DNA from: Novipirellula galeiformis
GTDB lineage: Bacteria; Planctomycetota; Planctomycetia; Pirellulales; Pirellulaceae
Length of the DNA: 64,000 nt
Assembly (NCBI RefSeq): GCF_007860095.1
Contig: NZ_SJPT01000001.1
Coordinates: forward strand, 1,068,212-1,132,211
Direction: 5' to 3'
This document shows positions 9,352-18,235 of the stretch, piece after piece. The translations under genes were made by a program, and so were the position numbers. The notes under the pieces were generated by a model. That model had not been told where the DNA came from and did not search any database. It saw only the letters and a list, made by a program, of their open reading frames with translations. How positions within the stretch are numbered: the stretch's first letter is position 1; every line of letters starts with the position of its first letter.

Positions 9352-11108
9352 TTCGCTGGAGTTTTGTACTGACCCGCATGGTCATCGTGGTTGCCATCAT
9401 CATGTTGCTGCGTTGGGGACTCGGTCCCGTCGCTAGCTACGTAACGAGCAAAGGGATCCAAACCGCCACCGGCGCCAAGGTTGAAATCGGCAGCGCCCAA
9501 GTGGGGTTGTTCCCGCCCCGGGTCACGTATACCGATTTTCACGTTGCGGATCCTCGTAGCGGCAAGGACATGAAAGATGCGTTTAGTGCCGAAACGATCG
9601 AGTTGGTGCTCGATGGAGACGCCTTCTTGCATCGTCGTTGGGTTGCCCGCGATGGCAGGATTACCGGTTTGCAGATTGGTGGCGAGCGCGAAACGTCGGG
9701 GCATTTGCCGGAAGAGCAAGAGGATGCCGCACCCTCGCCCTCGGATGAGCCTTCGTTTTTGACACGGATGATTGCCGCGACCACCGATTCGCTGGGCGAC
9801 GAGGCTACAATGTTGGCCGAGAATCTGGAAACCGTCCGCCGCAGTCGGCAAATCCGTGAGCGATGGGAGACCGAGTACGAAACGTTAGTCGTGCGAGCTC
9901 GCGACTTAGAGAAACAAATTCGCACCATTCGTGACGAAGCGCGTGGGATCGATAATCCGCTGCGAGATTGGCCGCAATTGCAACGCACGCTGGAACAGGC
10001 TCGGCAAGCGCGAAACGAGTTGATGGCGGTGCGGCAAGCAATCGATTCGTTGCCAGAACAAGTGCAGACGGATTTGGCATCGCTTGATGAAGCCAAACAG
10101 ATCGATATGCAAAAGGTCGCAAAGTTCATTCCGGGTGACTTGCAGAACGGAGATGACTTTGGCATCGACATGTTGAAGTTTGCAGTGCAAAAGCAGATCG
10201 ACCAAATTCGCGGTTACCTCGATGGGGGACGCACGATTGCCAACTACACTGTGGTGGCGCCCGAGGGCGAGCGGATTCGCGGTGAAGACTTTGATCTCTG
10301 GGGATCGGACCGCTTAGCACAAGTTTTGGTTCGTCGCTGCGAACTCAGCGGCGTGATGCGTGCCAACGGCGAAGTCTATTCGCTCAAAGGCATCGTCGAA
10401 AACTTGACGCCAACGCCGGAAATGTTGCAAGAGCCGACTCTGGCGAAGTTCCAATTGGATGGGCCTGAAGTGGTGCGTGTTGAGTACGCTCGGGATCGCC
10501 GTCGTGGAGCCGATGTGGATCTGTTGACACTCCATTGGCCTCAGATGGAAGCCAAAACACTCCGCTTGGGCAGCCCCCGTGAAGCGGGGATCAAGATTAG
10601 CGGCGGTCAACACGAGTTGTGGGTGCAACTTCGCAGCGAAGGCGACACCGTCGAAGGTCGTTTTGTCAGTAAGCAAACCGGGTTGCAGATGACGTTGGCC
10701 GTCGACTCAAAGTATGCCAACTCGGCGGGCGTTCAATCGCTTCAATCGAGTTTAGATGCAGTCGATCGGATCGAGATTGATGCCAACTTCAAAGGCCAAT
10801 GGGAGGACCTCGCGTTGCAGATGCATACCAATCTTGGCCAAGTGTTTCGGCGTGCGACCCAAGACGCGGTCAATGATCAATTGGTGGCATCCAAGCAAAA
10901 GCTGCAAGAGAAAGTGGACCAAGCCCATTTAGAGCAAACCTTGGCACTTCGCGAATGGCTGACGTCACAGCAAAGCGAAGCGCGTTCACTGCTTGCCAGT
11001 GCAGATAAGTCGATCGAAGAGATGAGTCAGAAAGTGATGAGCGAAGTCGGCGAAGCGGATGTCTATCTCGGCAAACTGCGAGGAGCATTCGAGAAGAAGT
11101 TGCGTTAG
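9348..11108 (+). CDS. TIGR03545 family protein (AsmA-like membrane-anchored)
   Basis: This is a 586-residue partner of the TIGR03546 gene, coupled by a 4-nt ATGA overlap. One N-terminal transmembrane segment (VLTRMVIVVAIIMLLRWGL, residues ~6-24) is followed by a beta-rich stretch starting TATGAKVEIGSAQV, resembling AsmA/TamB-like N-termini. Then come a long charged helical region with coiled-coil character (~155-260), a second beta-rich region (~300-480) and a helical C-terminus. This layout suggests an envelope protein anchored in the inner membrane. No catalytic motif is visible. Family assignment is from memory of the pair; role unknown. Confidence 0.8.
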   Translation: MIRWSFVLTRMVIVVAIIMLLRWGLGPVASYVTSKGIQTATGAKVEIGSAQVGLFPPRVTYTDFHVADPRSGKDMKDAFSAETIELVLDGDAFLHRRWVARDGRITGLQIGGERETSGHLPEEQEDAAPSPSDEPSFLTRMIAATTDSLGDEATMLAENLETVRRSRQIRERWETEYETLVVRARDLEKQIRTIRDEARGIDNPLRDWPQLQRTLEQARQARNELMAVRQAIDSLPEQVQTDLASLDEAKQIDMQKVAKFIPGDLQNGDDFGIDMLKFAVQKQIDQIRGYLDGGRTIANYTVVAPEGERIRGEDFDLWGSDRLAQVLVRRCELSGVMRANGEVYSLKGIVENLTPTPEMLQEPTLAKFQLDGPEVVRVEYARDRRRGADVDLLTLHWPQMEAKTLRLGSPREAGIKISGGQHELWVQLRSEGDTVEGRFVSKQTGLQMTLAVDSKYANSAGVQSLQSSLDAVDRIEIDANFKGQWEDLALQMHTNLGQVFRRATQDAVNDQLVASKQKLQEKVDQAHLEQTLALREWLTSQQSEARSLLASADKSIEEMSQKVMSEVGEADVYLGKLRGAFEKKLR

Positions 11109-11180
11109 AGGTGGGGCCGTTTCGAGCTTTTCCTCGGGCGACCATCCTGGATAACTTCTCAGGCAGGGCCGCCCCAGAGA

Positions 11181-11202
11181 GGGCTCGCTTCGGGCTCGCT
11201 TC
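11181..11202. repeat. 11-bp tandem duplication (intergenic)
   Basis: Two adjacent copies of gggctcgcttc lie in the 269-bp gap between the convergent TIGR03545 and trpE genes. It is one member of the window-wide set of short tandem duplications. Confidence 0.75.
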
Positions 11203-11377
11203 GCTTGTCAATAAGCTCCCCAACGTTGGAGACTGCTGGCTTAGCTGCATTGCGTCCACCCAGAGCGAGGGTGGGCTGGTTTTGCGATTTATCTAGGCAG
11301 TGCATTGCGACTAAGTCAGTAGTCTCCGGTGTGAGGGCGAGGTAATCGATCCGCGGGGGAAGCGTGTCGCGGCCAGC

Positions 11378-12880
11378 TTAGGAACCGACGCGGGCCACCG
11401 TGATTTCGATTGCCGAGATTAACGCTCGCGCCTTGTTCATGGTTTCCTCGTATTCCGCGTTCGGGTCGCTGTCGGCCACGACGCCGCAGCCGGCTTGGAC
11501 GTAGACGACTCCGTCTTTGGCGACCATCGTTCGCAATGCGATACAGGTATCCATGTTGCCGCGGTAATCAATGTAGCCCACCGCGCCGCCGTAAGGGCCT
11601 CGGCGATGCGGTTCGATCGAATCGATGACTTCCATTGCGCGAACTTTCGGTGCACCGGAAACGGTGCCCGCGGGCAAGACCGCCTTCAATGCGTCAAAGG
11701 CATCGAGTCCTTCGCGAAGTTTGCCTTGCACTTCGCTGCTGATGTGCATCACGTGCGAATAACGTTCGACGACCATCACTTCGGTCAATTCCACCGTACC
11801 AAATTGGGCCACGCGGCCGACATCGTTGCGTCCCAGGTCGACCAGCATCACATGCTCGGCAATTTCTTTGGGATCGGCGAGCAATTCTTTTTCGAGAGCC
11901 TTGTCCTCTTTTTCTGTTTTGCCGCGAGGTCGAGTTCCCGCTAATGGGCGGACGGTGACGACATTGTCAGCGACTCGGCACATGATTTCGGGCGAACACC
12001 CAACCAGGATGCAATCGGATGTACGGACATAGAACATGAACGGGCTGGGATTGACCACTCGCAGTGAGCGATAAATCTCGAACGGATCGACGTCCGTTTT
12101 GACGCTCAACCGTTGGCTGGGGACGACCTGGAAAATATCGCCAGCTCGAATGTATTCCACACAATCGAGTACCGCTTGCCCAAATGATTCACGCGTGAAA
12201 TTGGATTCGATGTTCAAGGGTGGCGACGGTTTGTCGGTCGTCAATTCGTCTGGCGTATGCGCGGTCGGCTGAGAGAGCTTCGCGATCGTTTGGTCAATCT
12301 GCTCTGCCGCTTGTGCGAACGCGGCCTGGGATTGCGCTTGGTCACCGACGTCGCGGCAATCAGCTAGCGAGACGACCGTGATTGTTTTGTCGACGTGATC
12401 AAAGACACATAGGGTGTGATAGAAGGCGAAATCTAGATCGGGTAGATCGCGATCATCGAGCGGCGCATTGGGCAGCTTTTCGACATAGCGAACCACGTCG
12501 TAGCCGGCGTAGCCGATCGCACCGCCAACGAACGGCGGTAAACCGGGGACATCCGCAACACGGTACTTGACGTGCGAGCGGAATGTTTCGAGCGGGTCGG
12601 CGGACTGTAACTGTTCGGTTTTACCGCTGAGTTGATCGGAAATCGTGACGGTGTTGCCGTGGGCTGCGAATCGTTTGATCGGCCCGGAGGCGAGGAAACT
12701 GTAGCGGCCAACTTTCTCGCCACCAATCACGCTTTCAAACAGACAAGCGGGGCTGCCATCGTCTAAAAGTCGAAACGCAGTAACGGGAGTTAACGAGTCG
12801 CTCAATAAACGCCGATACACCGGAACAAAGTCATGTTGGATCGAGAGCGCATCGAAGTCGGCTGATTGAGGGGTTAACAT
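11378..12880 (-). CDS. trpE: Anthranilate synthase component I
   Basis: This 500-residue chorismate-utilising enzyme converts chorismate plus ammonia to anthranilate, the first step of tryptophan synthesis. The N-terminal domain carries an FES...GRYSF segment matching the LLES tryptophan-binding region of TrpE, so feedback inhibition is likely. The C-terminal chorismate-binding domain has [56 protein letters not shown] and [15 protein letters not shown] 12880 is chosen because the frame upstream encodes a low-quality extension from 13039. A run of seven C (coding strand) sits about 20 nt before it. No trpG/D/C follows; the glutaminase partner could be the PabA-like gene at 19.9-20.5 kb. Confidence 0.92.
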   Translation of the reverse strand: MLTPQSADFDALSIQHDFVPVYRRLLSDSLTPVTAFRLLDDGSPACLFESVIGGEKVGRYSFLASGPIKRFAAHGNTVTISDQLSGKTEQLQSADPLETFRSHVKYRVADVPGLPPFVGGAIGYAGYDVVRYVEKLPNAPLDDRDLPDLDFAFYHTLCVFDHVDKTITVVSLADCRDVGDQAQSQAAFAQAAEQIDQTIAKLSQPTAHTPDELTTDKPSPPLNIESNFTRESFGQAVLDCVEYIRAGDIFQVVPSQRLSVKTDVDPFEIYRSLRVVNPSPFMFYVRTSDCILVGCSPEIMCRVADNVVTVRPLAGTRPRGKTEKEDKALEKELLADPKEIAEHVMLVDLGRNDVGRVAQFGTVELTEVMVVERYSHVMHISSEVQGKLREGLDAFDALKAVLPAGTVSGAPKVRAMEVIDSIEPHRRGPYGGAVGYIDYRGNMDTCIALRTMVAKDGVVYVQAGCGVVADSDPNAEYEETMNKARALISAIEITVARVGS

Positions 12881-13075
12881 CGCGATCGACAATTTCTCTA
12901 GGGGGGGCGTTGGTGGGTTCAGGCTTCCGTAGGGATGCAAATACGCTCGCCAGCACACCCGACGGGTGAGGTCGTTACGTTGACACCGAAGGGGGCGGCG
13001 ATAGAATCCCTTTGACGTCCGATCCATTGGAAAACACACACTTTAGCGGCAGTCGCGGCAGCTAGGAATGACACG

Positions 13076-13648
13076 ATGAAATGCCAGTATTGTGAAAAAC
13101 CCGCGACGTTCCATATCACCGAGCTGACGGAACCTGCGGGTCCCAAAATTATGCATCTTTGTGAGGAACACGCACGCGGCTTTTTACAAAAAGAGTCCGA
13201 TAGCCCGGTGGCATCGGTCACCAATGCGCTCGCCAAGCAGCTACAGCTGGGACAATCCAAGAAAGAATTAGCCGAACTGGACCAAAAAGAGTGTCCGGTG
13301 TGTGGAATTAGTTTTTTCGAGTTTCGCAACACCGGGCGACTTGGTTGCCCTTACGATTACAGCTTTTTTGAGACCGATTTGATCCCCCTGCTGACCAATA
13401 TTCACGATGCGATTGAGCATGTCGGCAAACGGCCTCGGCGGTTAGCCGCATCGGCAGATTCTCAAGCGGAAATGATCCAGCTGCGGCGTGAGATGGAAGA
13501 GGCGGTGGAGCTCGAGAATTACGAGCGCGCATCGGAAATCCGTGATGAACTAAAACGAATGGAACGTGAGTTGAGCCGACCCGCAGCAGACGACCCGGCG
13601 TCCGCTGACGAGGACCTCAGTTCACGTGAAGGTGAGAATCAGTCGTGA
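13076..13648 (+). CDS. mcsA: McsA-like zinc-finger/UVR-motif protein, activator of McsB
   Basis: This 190-residue protein has paired cysteine motifs (C3-x2-C6 with C29/H32, then CPVC and a later GCPYDYSFFE) followed by a C-terminal UVR motif (about 145-165, ELENYERASEIRDELKRM). This is the McsA arrangement. McsA is a zinc protein that activates the arginine kinase McsB in the protein quality-control pathway. An AGGA lies about 8 nt upstream of the ATG. It overlaps mcsB by a GTGA junction, so the two are co-translated. CtsR and ClpC, the usual neighbours in Firmicutes, are not present in this window. Confidence 0.9.
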   Translation: MKCQYCEKPATFHITELTEPAGPKIMHLCEEHARGFLQKESDSPVASVTNALAKQLQLGQSKKELAELDQKECPVCGISFFEFRNTGRLGCPYDYSFFETDLIPLLTNIHDAIEHVGKRPRRLAASADSQAEMIQLRREMEEAVELENYERASEIRDELKRMERELSRPAADDPASADEDLSSREGENQS

Positions 13649-14733
13649 ATCAAGAGACGGACTTTACAAGCTTGGCGAAAAGTTCAGGAGAGTGGCTTCG
13701 TGGCACGGGGCCTGAATCCGATATCGTCATTAGCAGCCGCATTCGCTTGGCGCGGAACCTTGCCGATTTTCCCTTCATCCGTCGTTGTACGGATGAGGAC
13801 CGCGACAACATCGAACGCTCCGTTCGCGCTCGCATGGAAGCGATGGAAGATTGGAAAGAGATTCGTTACATCGATATCGAAGAACTTGCCGAAGTCGATC
13901 GCCAATTCCTGGTCGAACGGCAATTGATCAGCCGCGAGATTGCCGAGGCCGATGGCTCGCGCGCCGTCGCAATCGATCCCGGCGAACAGTACAGCGTGAT
14001 GATCAACGAAGAGGATCATTTGCGTATCCAAGTCATGCAAAGCGGCCTCGATTTGCAAACGGCGTGGGCCCGAATCGATGCGTTGGACGACAAACTCGAA
14101 GGTTCGATTCTATATGCGTTTCATGAAAAGTATGGGTACTTAACCGCCTGTCCCACCAATGTCGGAACGGGATTGCGGGTCAGTGTGATGTTGCATCTGC
14201 CTGCACTTGTGATCACCCGCCAGATCGAAAAAGTGTTTCGCAGCATGCAGCGAATCAACGTCACCGTACGCGGCCTCTACGGCGAAGGCTCACAGTACTC
14301 TGGTGACTTCTATCAGGTCAGCAACCAAGTCACGCTGGGGCATAGCGAACAATCCTTGTTGGCTTTGGTCGGTGACGAAGTGGTGCCACAGATCATTCAA
14401 TACGAGCGGAAGGCCCGCGCGTTTTTGATCGAACAAAATCAGCAAGACCTGCACGATGATGTCAGCCGAGCGATGGGGATCTTAAGCACCGCGAAAAAGA
14501 TCAGCAGTGAAGAAACGATGCATTATCTGTCGAAGGTGCGGATGGGCGTGAATCTCGGCTTGATCGGGGACGTCGCTCTCGCCACGATCAACAAGTTGTT
14601 CATTCACACGCAACCGGCCCATCTTCAAAAACTGCACGGTCGCGTGCTCGGATCCTCCGATCGCAACGTCCAACGGGCGACCTACCTGCAGCGGCATTTG
14701 CTGGGCGGCCACGGCCAAGGCGAGTTGAATTAA
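13645..14733 (+). CDS. mcsB: Protein-arginine kinase McsB
   Basis: This 362-residue phosphagen-kinase-family protein starts at GTG within the mcsA stop. The N-terminal SSRIRLARNLADFPF, central CPTNVGTGLRVSVMLHLPAL and RGLYGEGS and the following C-terminal helices match McsB, which phosphorylates arginines on proteins to mark them for ClpCP degradation. The C-terminal phosphoarginine-binding motif, given as RDxxRA in Bacillus, appears here as RNVQRA (340-345), so Asp is replaced by Asn. Length is normal. Function is well supported; the client protease partner is not in the window. Confidence 0.93.
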   Translation: MNQETDFTSLAKSSGEWLRGTGPESDIVISSRIRLARNLADFPFIRRCTDEDRDNIERSVRARMEAMEDWKEIRYIDIEELAEVDRQFLVERQLISREIAEADGSRAVAIDPGEQYSVMINEEDHLRIQVMQSGLDLQTAWARIDALDDKLEGSILYAFHEKYGYLTACPTNVGTGLRVSVMLHLPALVITRQIEKVFRSMQRINVTVRGLYGEGSQYSGDFYQVSNQVTLGHSEQSLLALVGDEVVPQIIQYERKARAFLIEQNQQDLHDDVSRAMGILSTAKKISSEETMHYLSKVRMGVNLGLIGDVALATINKLFIHTQPAHLQKLHGRVLGSSDRNVQRATYLQRHLLGGHGQGELN

Positions 14734-15341
14734 ACGCCGTCGGGTTCCACCGGATCGTGGGGCTAAAACGTATGGGGTTTGAGTAAACCAGCTTTGCGCA
14801 GGATGGGGTTTTTGCGCCAACGGCGTTGAACATCATAGCCTAGGGGGCGCAGCGTGAAATCGCCGCTGCGAATTGATGCTGCAATCCTCGGGCACCGAAC
14901 CGAAATCGGGCGGGGCAACGGTGCTTGGGGAGATCCTTGGTCGGGAGAGCCTGTTCAAACCGGCCGATGACGCCCCGAGCGTGTTTGTATTTGGCCCCTC
15001 TAGAACGGTTGCGCGGGGGCGCGGTGGTGAGTTTGGGGCGAATTCGCTCGGTTTGTCGTGGTTTTTTCGTTCGGGATGATAAACTGGGGGGCTAAGCCCT
15101 ATGCAGGAATGATGCGGTATCGTCCCCCTAAGCCGATGGGGGGAGCCCCGATGGTAGCGAGATCCGCGGCTAATGAACCGCGGCAAATTAACGGTGGCTA
15201 ATGCCATGCGGCTTATTTTGCGGCCCGACTCCTGCCCGGGTGCTTTGAACGGTCGTTGCGATTTGGATGCGATTTTGCAGCCCAAGTGACCGCAGCTAAG
15301 ACAATGCACTGCACTACACGATTTTCACGAAAGTTGGCGGC
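14734..15341. other. Non-coding region between mcsB and the sigma factor gene
   Basis: No convincing reading frame is visible in these 608 bp. Two short palindromic elements occur: a C5/G5 hairpin at about 15124-15142 and ccgcgg-8nt-ccgcgg at about 15163-15182. The distal part should carry the sigma gene promoter, but I cannot assign -35/-10 boxes. Confidence 0.5.
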
Positions 15342-15914
15342 GTGGGCGAAGAGCCTGAACTGATTGACCGAGCACTCCAGGGCGATCGTGCTGCGTTTTC
15401 CCGGTTGGTGGAAGTCAACCAGGACCGTTTGTTCGCGTCGATGATGCAGGTCACCGGTTCGCCTGATGAAGCGGAAGAAGTCGTCCAAGAAGCCTTTATC
15501 CGGGCCTTTGTGAAGCTCGATACGTTTCAGCGAAACAGCCAATTCTTTACTTGGCTATACCGGATCGCCTTTAACAGCGCATTGTCCCGTCGGCGCAAAA
15601 AGCGTGCCCGTATCTCGTTGGACCAATTTCGAGAGCAAAACGGGCTAGAGGTGGTCGACCACTCGCTCGCGGTAGACGAGCCAATGCTTCAACAAGAGCG
15701 GATTGCGATGGTGCGGACTGCGATGCAGCGGTTGACCGACGAGCATCGTTCGATTCTGGTCTTGCGAGAGATGGAGGAGCGATCCTATGAAGCGATTGCC
15801 GAGATCCTTGAGATCTCGATCGGGACGGTGCGCAGCCGCTTGAGCCGGGCGAGGCAGCAATTGAAACTCGCCCTCGAAGCGATCCACCGTGCGGAAGAGT
15901 CGAGTTCTGAGTGA
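15342..15914 (+). CDS. ECF-type RNA polymerase sigma factor
   Basis: This 190-residue sigma-70-family factor has region 2 at ~15-85 (DEAEEVVQEAFIRAFVKLDTF then FFTWLYRIAFNSALSRRRKK) and region 4 at ~125-180 (LTDEHRSILVLREMEERSYEAIAEIL with the TVRSRLSRARQQLK recognition helix). It belongs to the RpoE-like ECF group. The start is GTG at 15342, directly before the family N-terminus. No anti-sigma factor with a zinc-binding or membrane domain follows. The next gene is a small Cys-containing soluble protein, so regulation is unclear. It should redirect transcription to a small regulon, not identifiable here. Confidence 0.9.
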   Translation: MGEEPELIDRALQGDRAAFSRLVEVNQDRLFASMMQVTGSPDEAEEVVQEAFIRAFVKLDTFQRNSQFFTWLYRIAFNSALSRRRKKRARISLDQFREQNGLEVVDHSLAVDEPMLQQERIAMVRTAMQRLTDEHRSILVLREMEERSYEAIAEILEISIGTVRSRLSRARQQLKLALEAIHRAEESSSE

Positions 15915-15942
15915 TTTCTATCCTTCGCGGTTTTGCAATTTG

Positions 15943-16200
15943 ATGTCGACACCCCAGTTTGACGCCTCAAGCGACCCTGATCCGGCAAGAAACGAAGGCG
16001 AGTCCTCTTTCGCTCGGGCTGGGCAGAGACGGAAGCGTCCTTTTCTGGGGATCACCTTTCTGTGCTGTCAAATCTACGGCCGGATCTATCAAAATGCCGA
16101 GCGTTCCGCCTATGTCGGGCATTGTCCTCGTTGTGCAAAGCGGGTGCGGATATTGATCGGTCCCGGCGGGGGCACCTCGCGATTCTTTAGCGCCGGGTAA
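15943..16200 (+). CDS. Small conserved Cys-containing hypothetical protein
   Basis: This 85-residue protein starts 28 bp after the sigma factor, in the same direction. Its C-terminal half, from RKRPFLGITFLCCQIYGRIYQ, carries a CC pair and a CPRC pair ending in a Gly-rich RILIGPGGGTSRFF segment. This looks like a small zinc- or metal-binding knuckle, and I recall similar small proteins in other planctomycetes. The N-terminal 25 residues are polar. ATG 15943 is preferred to an upstream alternative inside the sigma gene. No function can be given; proximity suggests co-transcription with the sigma factor. Confidence 0.7.
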   Translation: MSTPQFDASSDPDPARNEGESSFARAGQRRKRPFLGITFLCCQIYGRIYQNAERSAYVGHCPRCAKRVRILIGPGGGTSRFFSAG

Positions 16201-16721
16201 ACCCGGTCGCAGCAATGTTCTAGGCCGGACCGCAGCGATAGCGAAGTTCGATTCGCGTACGTCACGTTGCCGAGAACGGGACCACCGTTCGTCACGCGTC
16301 TAAGTCGTTGCAATGCTGGGCCTGGACTGCTGCCTGCTCCGACGACGGTCGCAACGTTGACGCCCGGCAAATCAAACTCGCTCGTCCAACGCTCGATTGA
16401 CGTTCAACGCGAGCTAACGGCCTTCTTTGTAAACCCTGAGGATCGTAAACCCCAAGGAACTTGATTGTCGTTGACGTTTGCGAGGATGACTCAGTCGAAG
16501 CGGCATTAAGAATGCGGAGTGAATTTGTCCCCCCCCCTTGTCGATGGCGGTCAACTAAAACTCCAAGCTAGCAAACCATGGACGCAGGCAATTGCCTTGC
16601 GGGTTGCGAGTTCTGCTGTCGAATTGGGCTCGACATTCTGTCTTTCAAGTTAGGATGGAATTGTGTTACGGTTCGAATGCACGAACCGATTTACTCGAAT
16701 TTCTTACGTTTTTTGGCAGCT
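16201..16721. other. Non-coding gap with a nine-C tract
   Basis: Some 520 bp without a supported gene. A homopolymeric run of nine C lies at 16529-16537. The frame of the next gene is open back to 16578, but the extra residues look non-conserved and Cys-rich. Confidence 0.45.
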
Positions 16722-17249
16722 ATGTTAGGCGAATACCACGTCAGCCGATGTACGCGGAATTGTCATGCGCTGCATCGTCCTTTGCGCGAAGGCGAGTGGT
16801 ACTATTCCGTGGTGATGGAATCGGGGGATGATTACGTCCGTCGAGATTTTTCTGCGGAAAGTTGGAAAGGTCCGCCCGAGGAAGCCATTGGGTGGTGGAA
16901 ATGCCGCATGCCTAGCGCTTCGGAAAAGAAGCTGGTGCTTGCTCCGCCGGAAGTCTTGATCGATCTGTTGCGCCAAATGAGTAGTTTTCCGGACAAGGCC
17001 AAGACGCGTTATCTACTGGCGATCATGTTGATGCGAAAGCGTCTCGTGCGTCCCTGGGAAGGCACGCCCGACGACTCGCTCTCCGAGGGCATGATGCGAT
17101 TGGAAGTGCTCGCCGATTCTTCGACGATCGATGTGATGCCGTGTGAAATTACGCGTGCCGAAGCCGATCCGTTGCGGGACGAGTTAAATGATTTGCTGTA
17201 TTGCGAAGCGGATGTGGTAAGCGCCGACGACGAACCTTCAACCGTTTAA
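16722..17249 (+). CDS. Conserved hypothetical protein
   Basis: This protein of about 175 residues is of unknown function. From ATG 16722 it begins with LGEYHVSRCTRNC, two Cys spaced by three residues, then LHRPLREGEWYYSVVMESG, DDYVRRDFS and a WKGPPEEAIGWWKCRMP segment. I recognise this pattern only as a planctomycete family without a known role. The C-terminal half is helical and acidic at the end. An upstream in-frame ATG at 16578 would add 48 residues that do not resemble the family start. It lies 22 bp before the lipoprotein-like gene and may share its transcript. Confidence 0.65.
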   Translation: MLGEYHVSRCTRNCHALHRPLREGEWYYSVVMESGDDYVRRDFSAESWKGPPEEAIGWWKCRMPSASEKKLVLAPPEVLIDLLRQMSSFPDKAKTRYLLAIMLMRKRLVRPWEGTPDDSLSEGMMRLEVLADSSTIDVMPCEITRAEADPLRDELNDLLYCEADVVSADDEPSTV

Positions 17250-17271
17250 CGATCCCAGGAGAAAAGCACGG

Positions 17272-18228
17272 ATGCGAACATGGCTGTGGATCGGAACGTT
17301 GATGATTTGTTTCGTCTCAGGCGGCGCGTCGTGCGCGCGCCGTGAGCCCCCGATGCCCTTTCCGCCTCCGCCGGTCGCGTTGAACGAAACCCCCAGCGTC
17401 GAGGAGCTGGCGACGGTCATGAACCGGACCTCTTCGATTCAGCAATTGTCGACCAACACCGCTACGGTCGAGGTGTTGACGATGCCCAACATTCCAAAGC
17501 TGAGTGCGACCTTGAGTCTGCAGCGAGAACGCCGTTTTCGGTTGCGCGCTAGTTTGCCAATCGTGCTGGGGGCGGGCATGGATTTAGGCAGCAACGAGGA
17601 CGTGTTTTGGTTCGAAGTCCCCGAAGGGATGTCCAAGACGCTCTACTACGCGGAGCACGAAAAGTATCGTCAGCAATTACAGCGAGCCATTTTGCCCGTT
17701 GATCCGACCTGGATCATGGACGCGCTTGGCTTGGTGCAGCTCGATCCCTCCACGGTGGTCGCAGGTCCGCTGAAACGCGCCGATGGTAAGTTAGAGATTC
17801 GTAGTGTGGTGCAGATGCCCGATGGGTTGTATCAACGCGTCTATTTTCTCGAAGCCGCTGCGGGATACGTAACGAACCAGTTTTTGTATTCCCCCGATGG
17901 TCGTTTGATCGCGCAGAGCACGGCGACGAATCATCGCTACTATCCCGAGCACCAATCGGCACTGCCGCATCAAGTGGAATTGCATTTGACGCCCACGATG
18001 GGGCCGCCGCTGGGGATGAAGATCAGTATTGGGACGTATGCCGTGAACCAATTGCTAAGCGGAGATCCTCAGCTGTTCACGATGCCGCAAAACGCGTCTC
18101 AAGCGGTTGATTTGACGACGTTGTCTGGGACCGCCAACGCGGTTCAAGCGACGCCTGCGACGGAGTACACCGCTGATCTTAGGATGGCGATGCCGTTGCG
18201 TGGAACGATGCAGTCATCCCTTCGCTGA
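17272..18228 (+). CDS. Probable exported lipoprotein of unknown function
   Basis: This 318-residue protein is preceded by a clear AGGAG. Residues 1-22 form a signal peptide (RTWLWIGTLMICFVSGGASC). The Cys at 22 makes a weak lipobox (GAS-C). Residues ~50-250 look beta-rich, with an SATLSLQRERRFRLRASLPI strand pair and repeated short strands reminiscent of LolA/DUF4292-type outer-membrane lipoprotein carriers. That similarity is my impression only. The C-terminus is Ala/Thr-rich. The gene ends 8 bp from the convergent beta-RFAP synthase gene. Confidence 0.7.
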   Translation: MRTWLWIGTLMICFVSGGASCARREPPMPFPPPPVALNETPSVEELATVMNRTSSIQQLSTNTATVEVLTMPNIPKLSATLSLQRERRFRLRASLPIVLGAGMDLGSNEDVFWFEVPEGMSKTLYYAEHEKYRQQLQRAILPVDPTWIMDALGLVQLDPSTVVAGPLKRADGKLEIRSVVQMPDGLYQRVYFLEAAAGYVTNQFLYSPDGRLIAQSTATNHRYYPEHQSALPHQVELHLTPTMGPPLGMKISIGTYAVNQLLSGDPQLFTMPQNASQAVDLTTLSGTANAVQATPATEYTADLRMAMPLRGTMQSSLR

Positions 18229-18235
18229 CGTACGT

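Noticed and set aside
14873-15079. 68-codon frame between mcsB and the sigma gene
   Set aside because: No domain, no ribosome site, and composition like the surrounding non-coding DNA.
16193-16206. ccgggt-aa-acccgg as a terminator after the small Cys protein
   Set aside because: The loop is only two bases, the arm overlaps the stop codon and there is no T-run.
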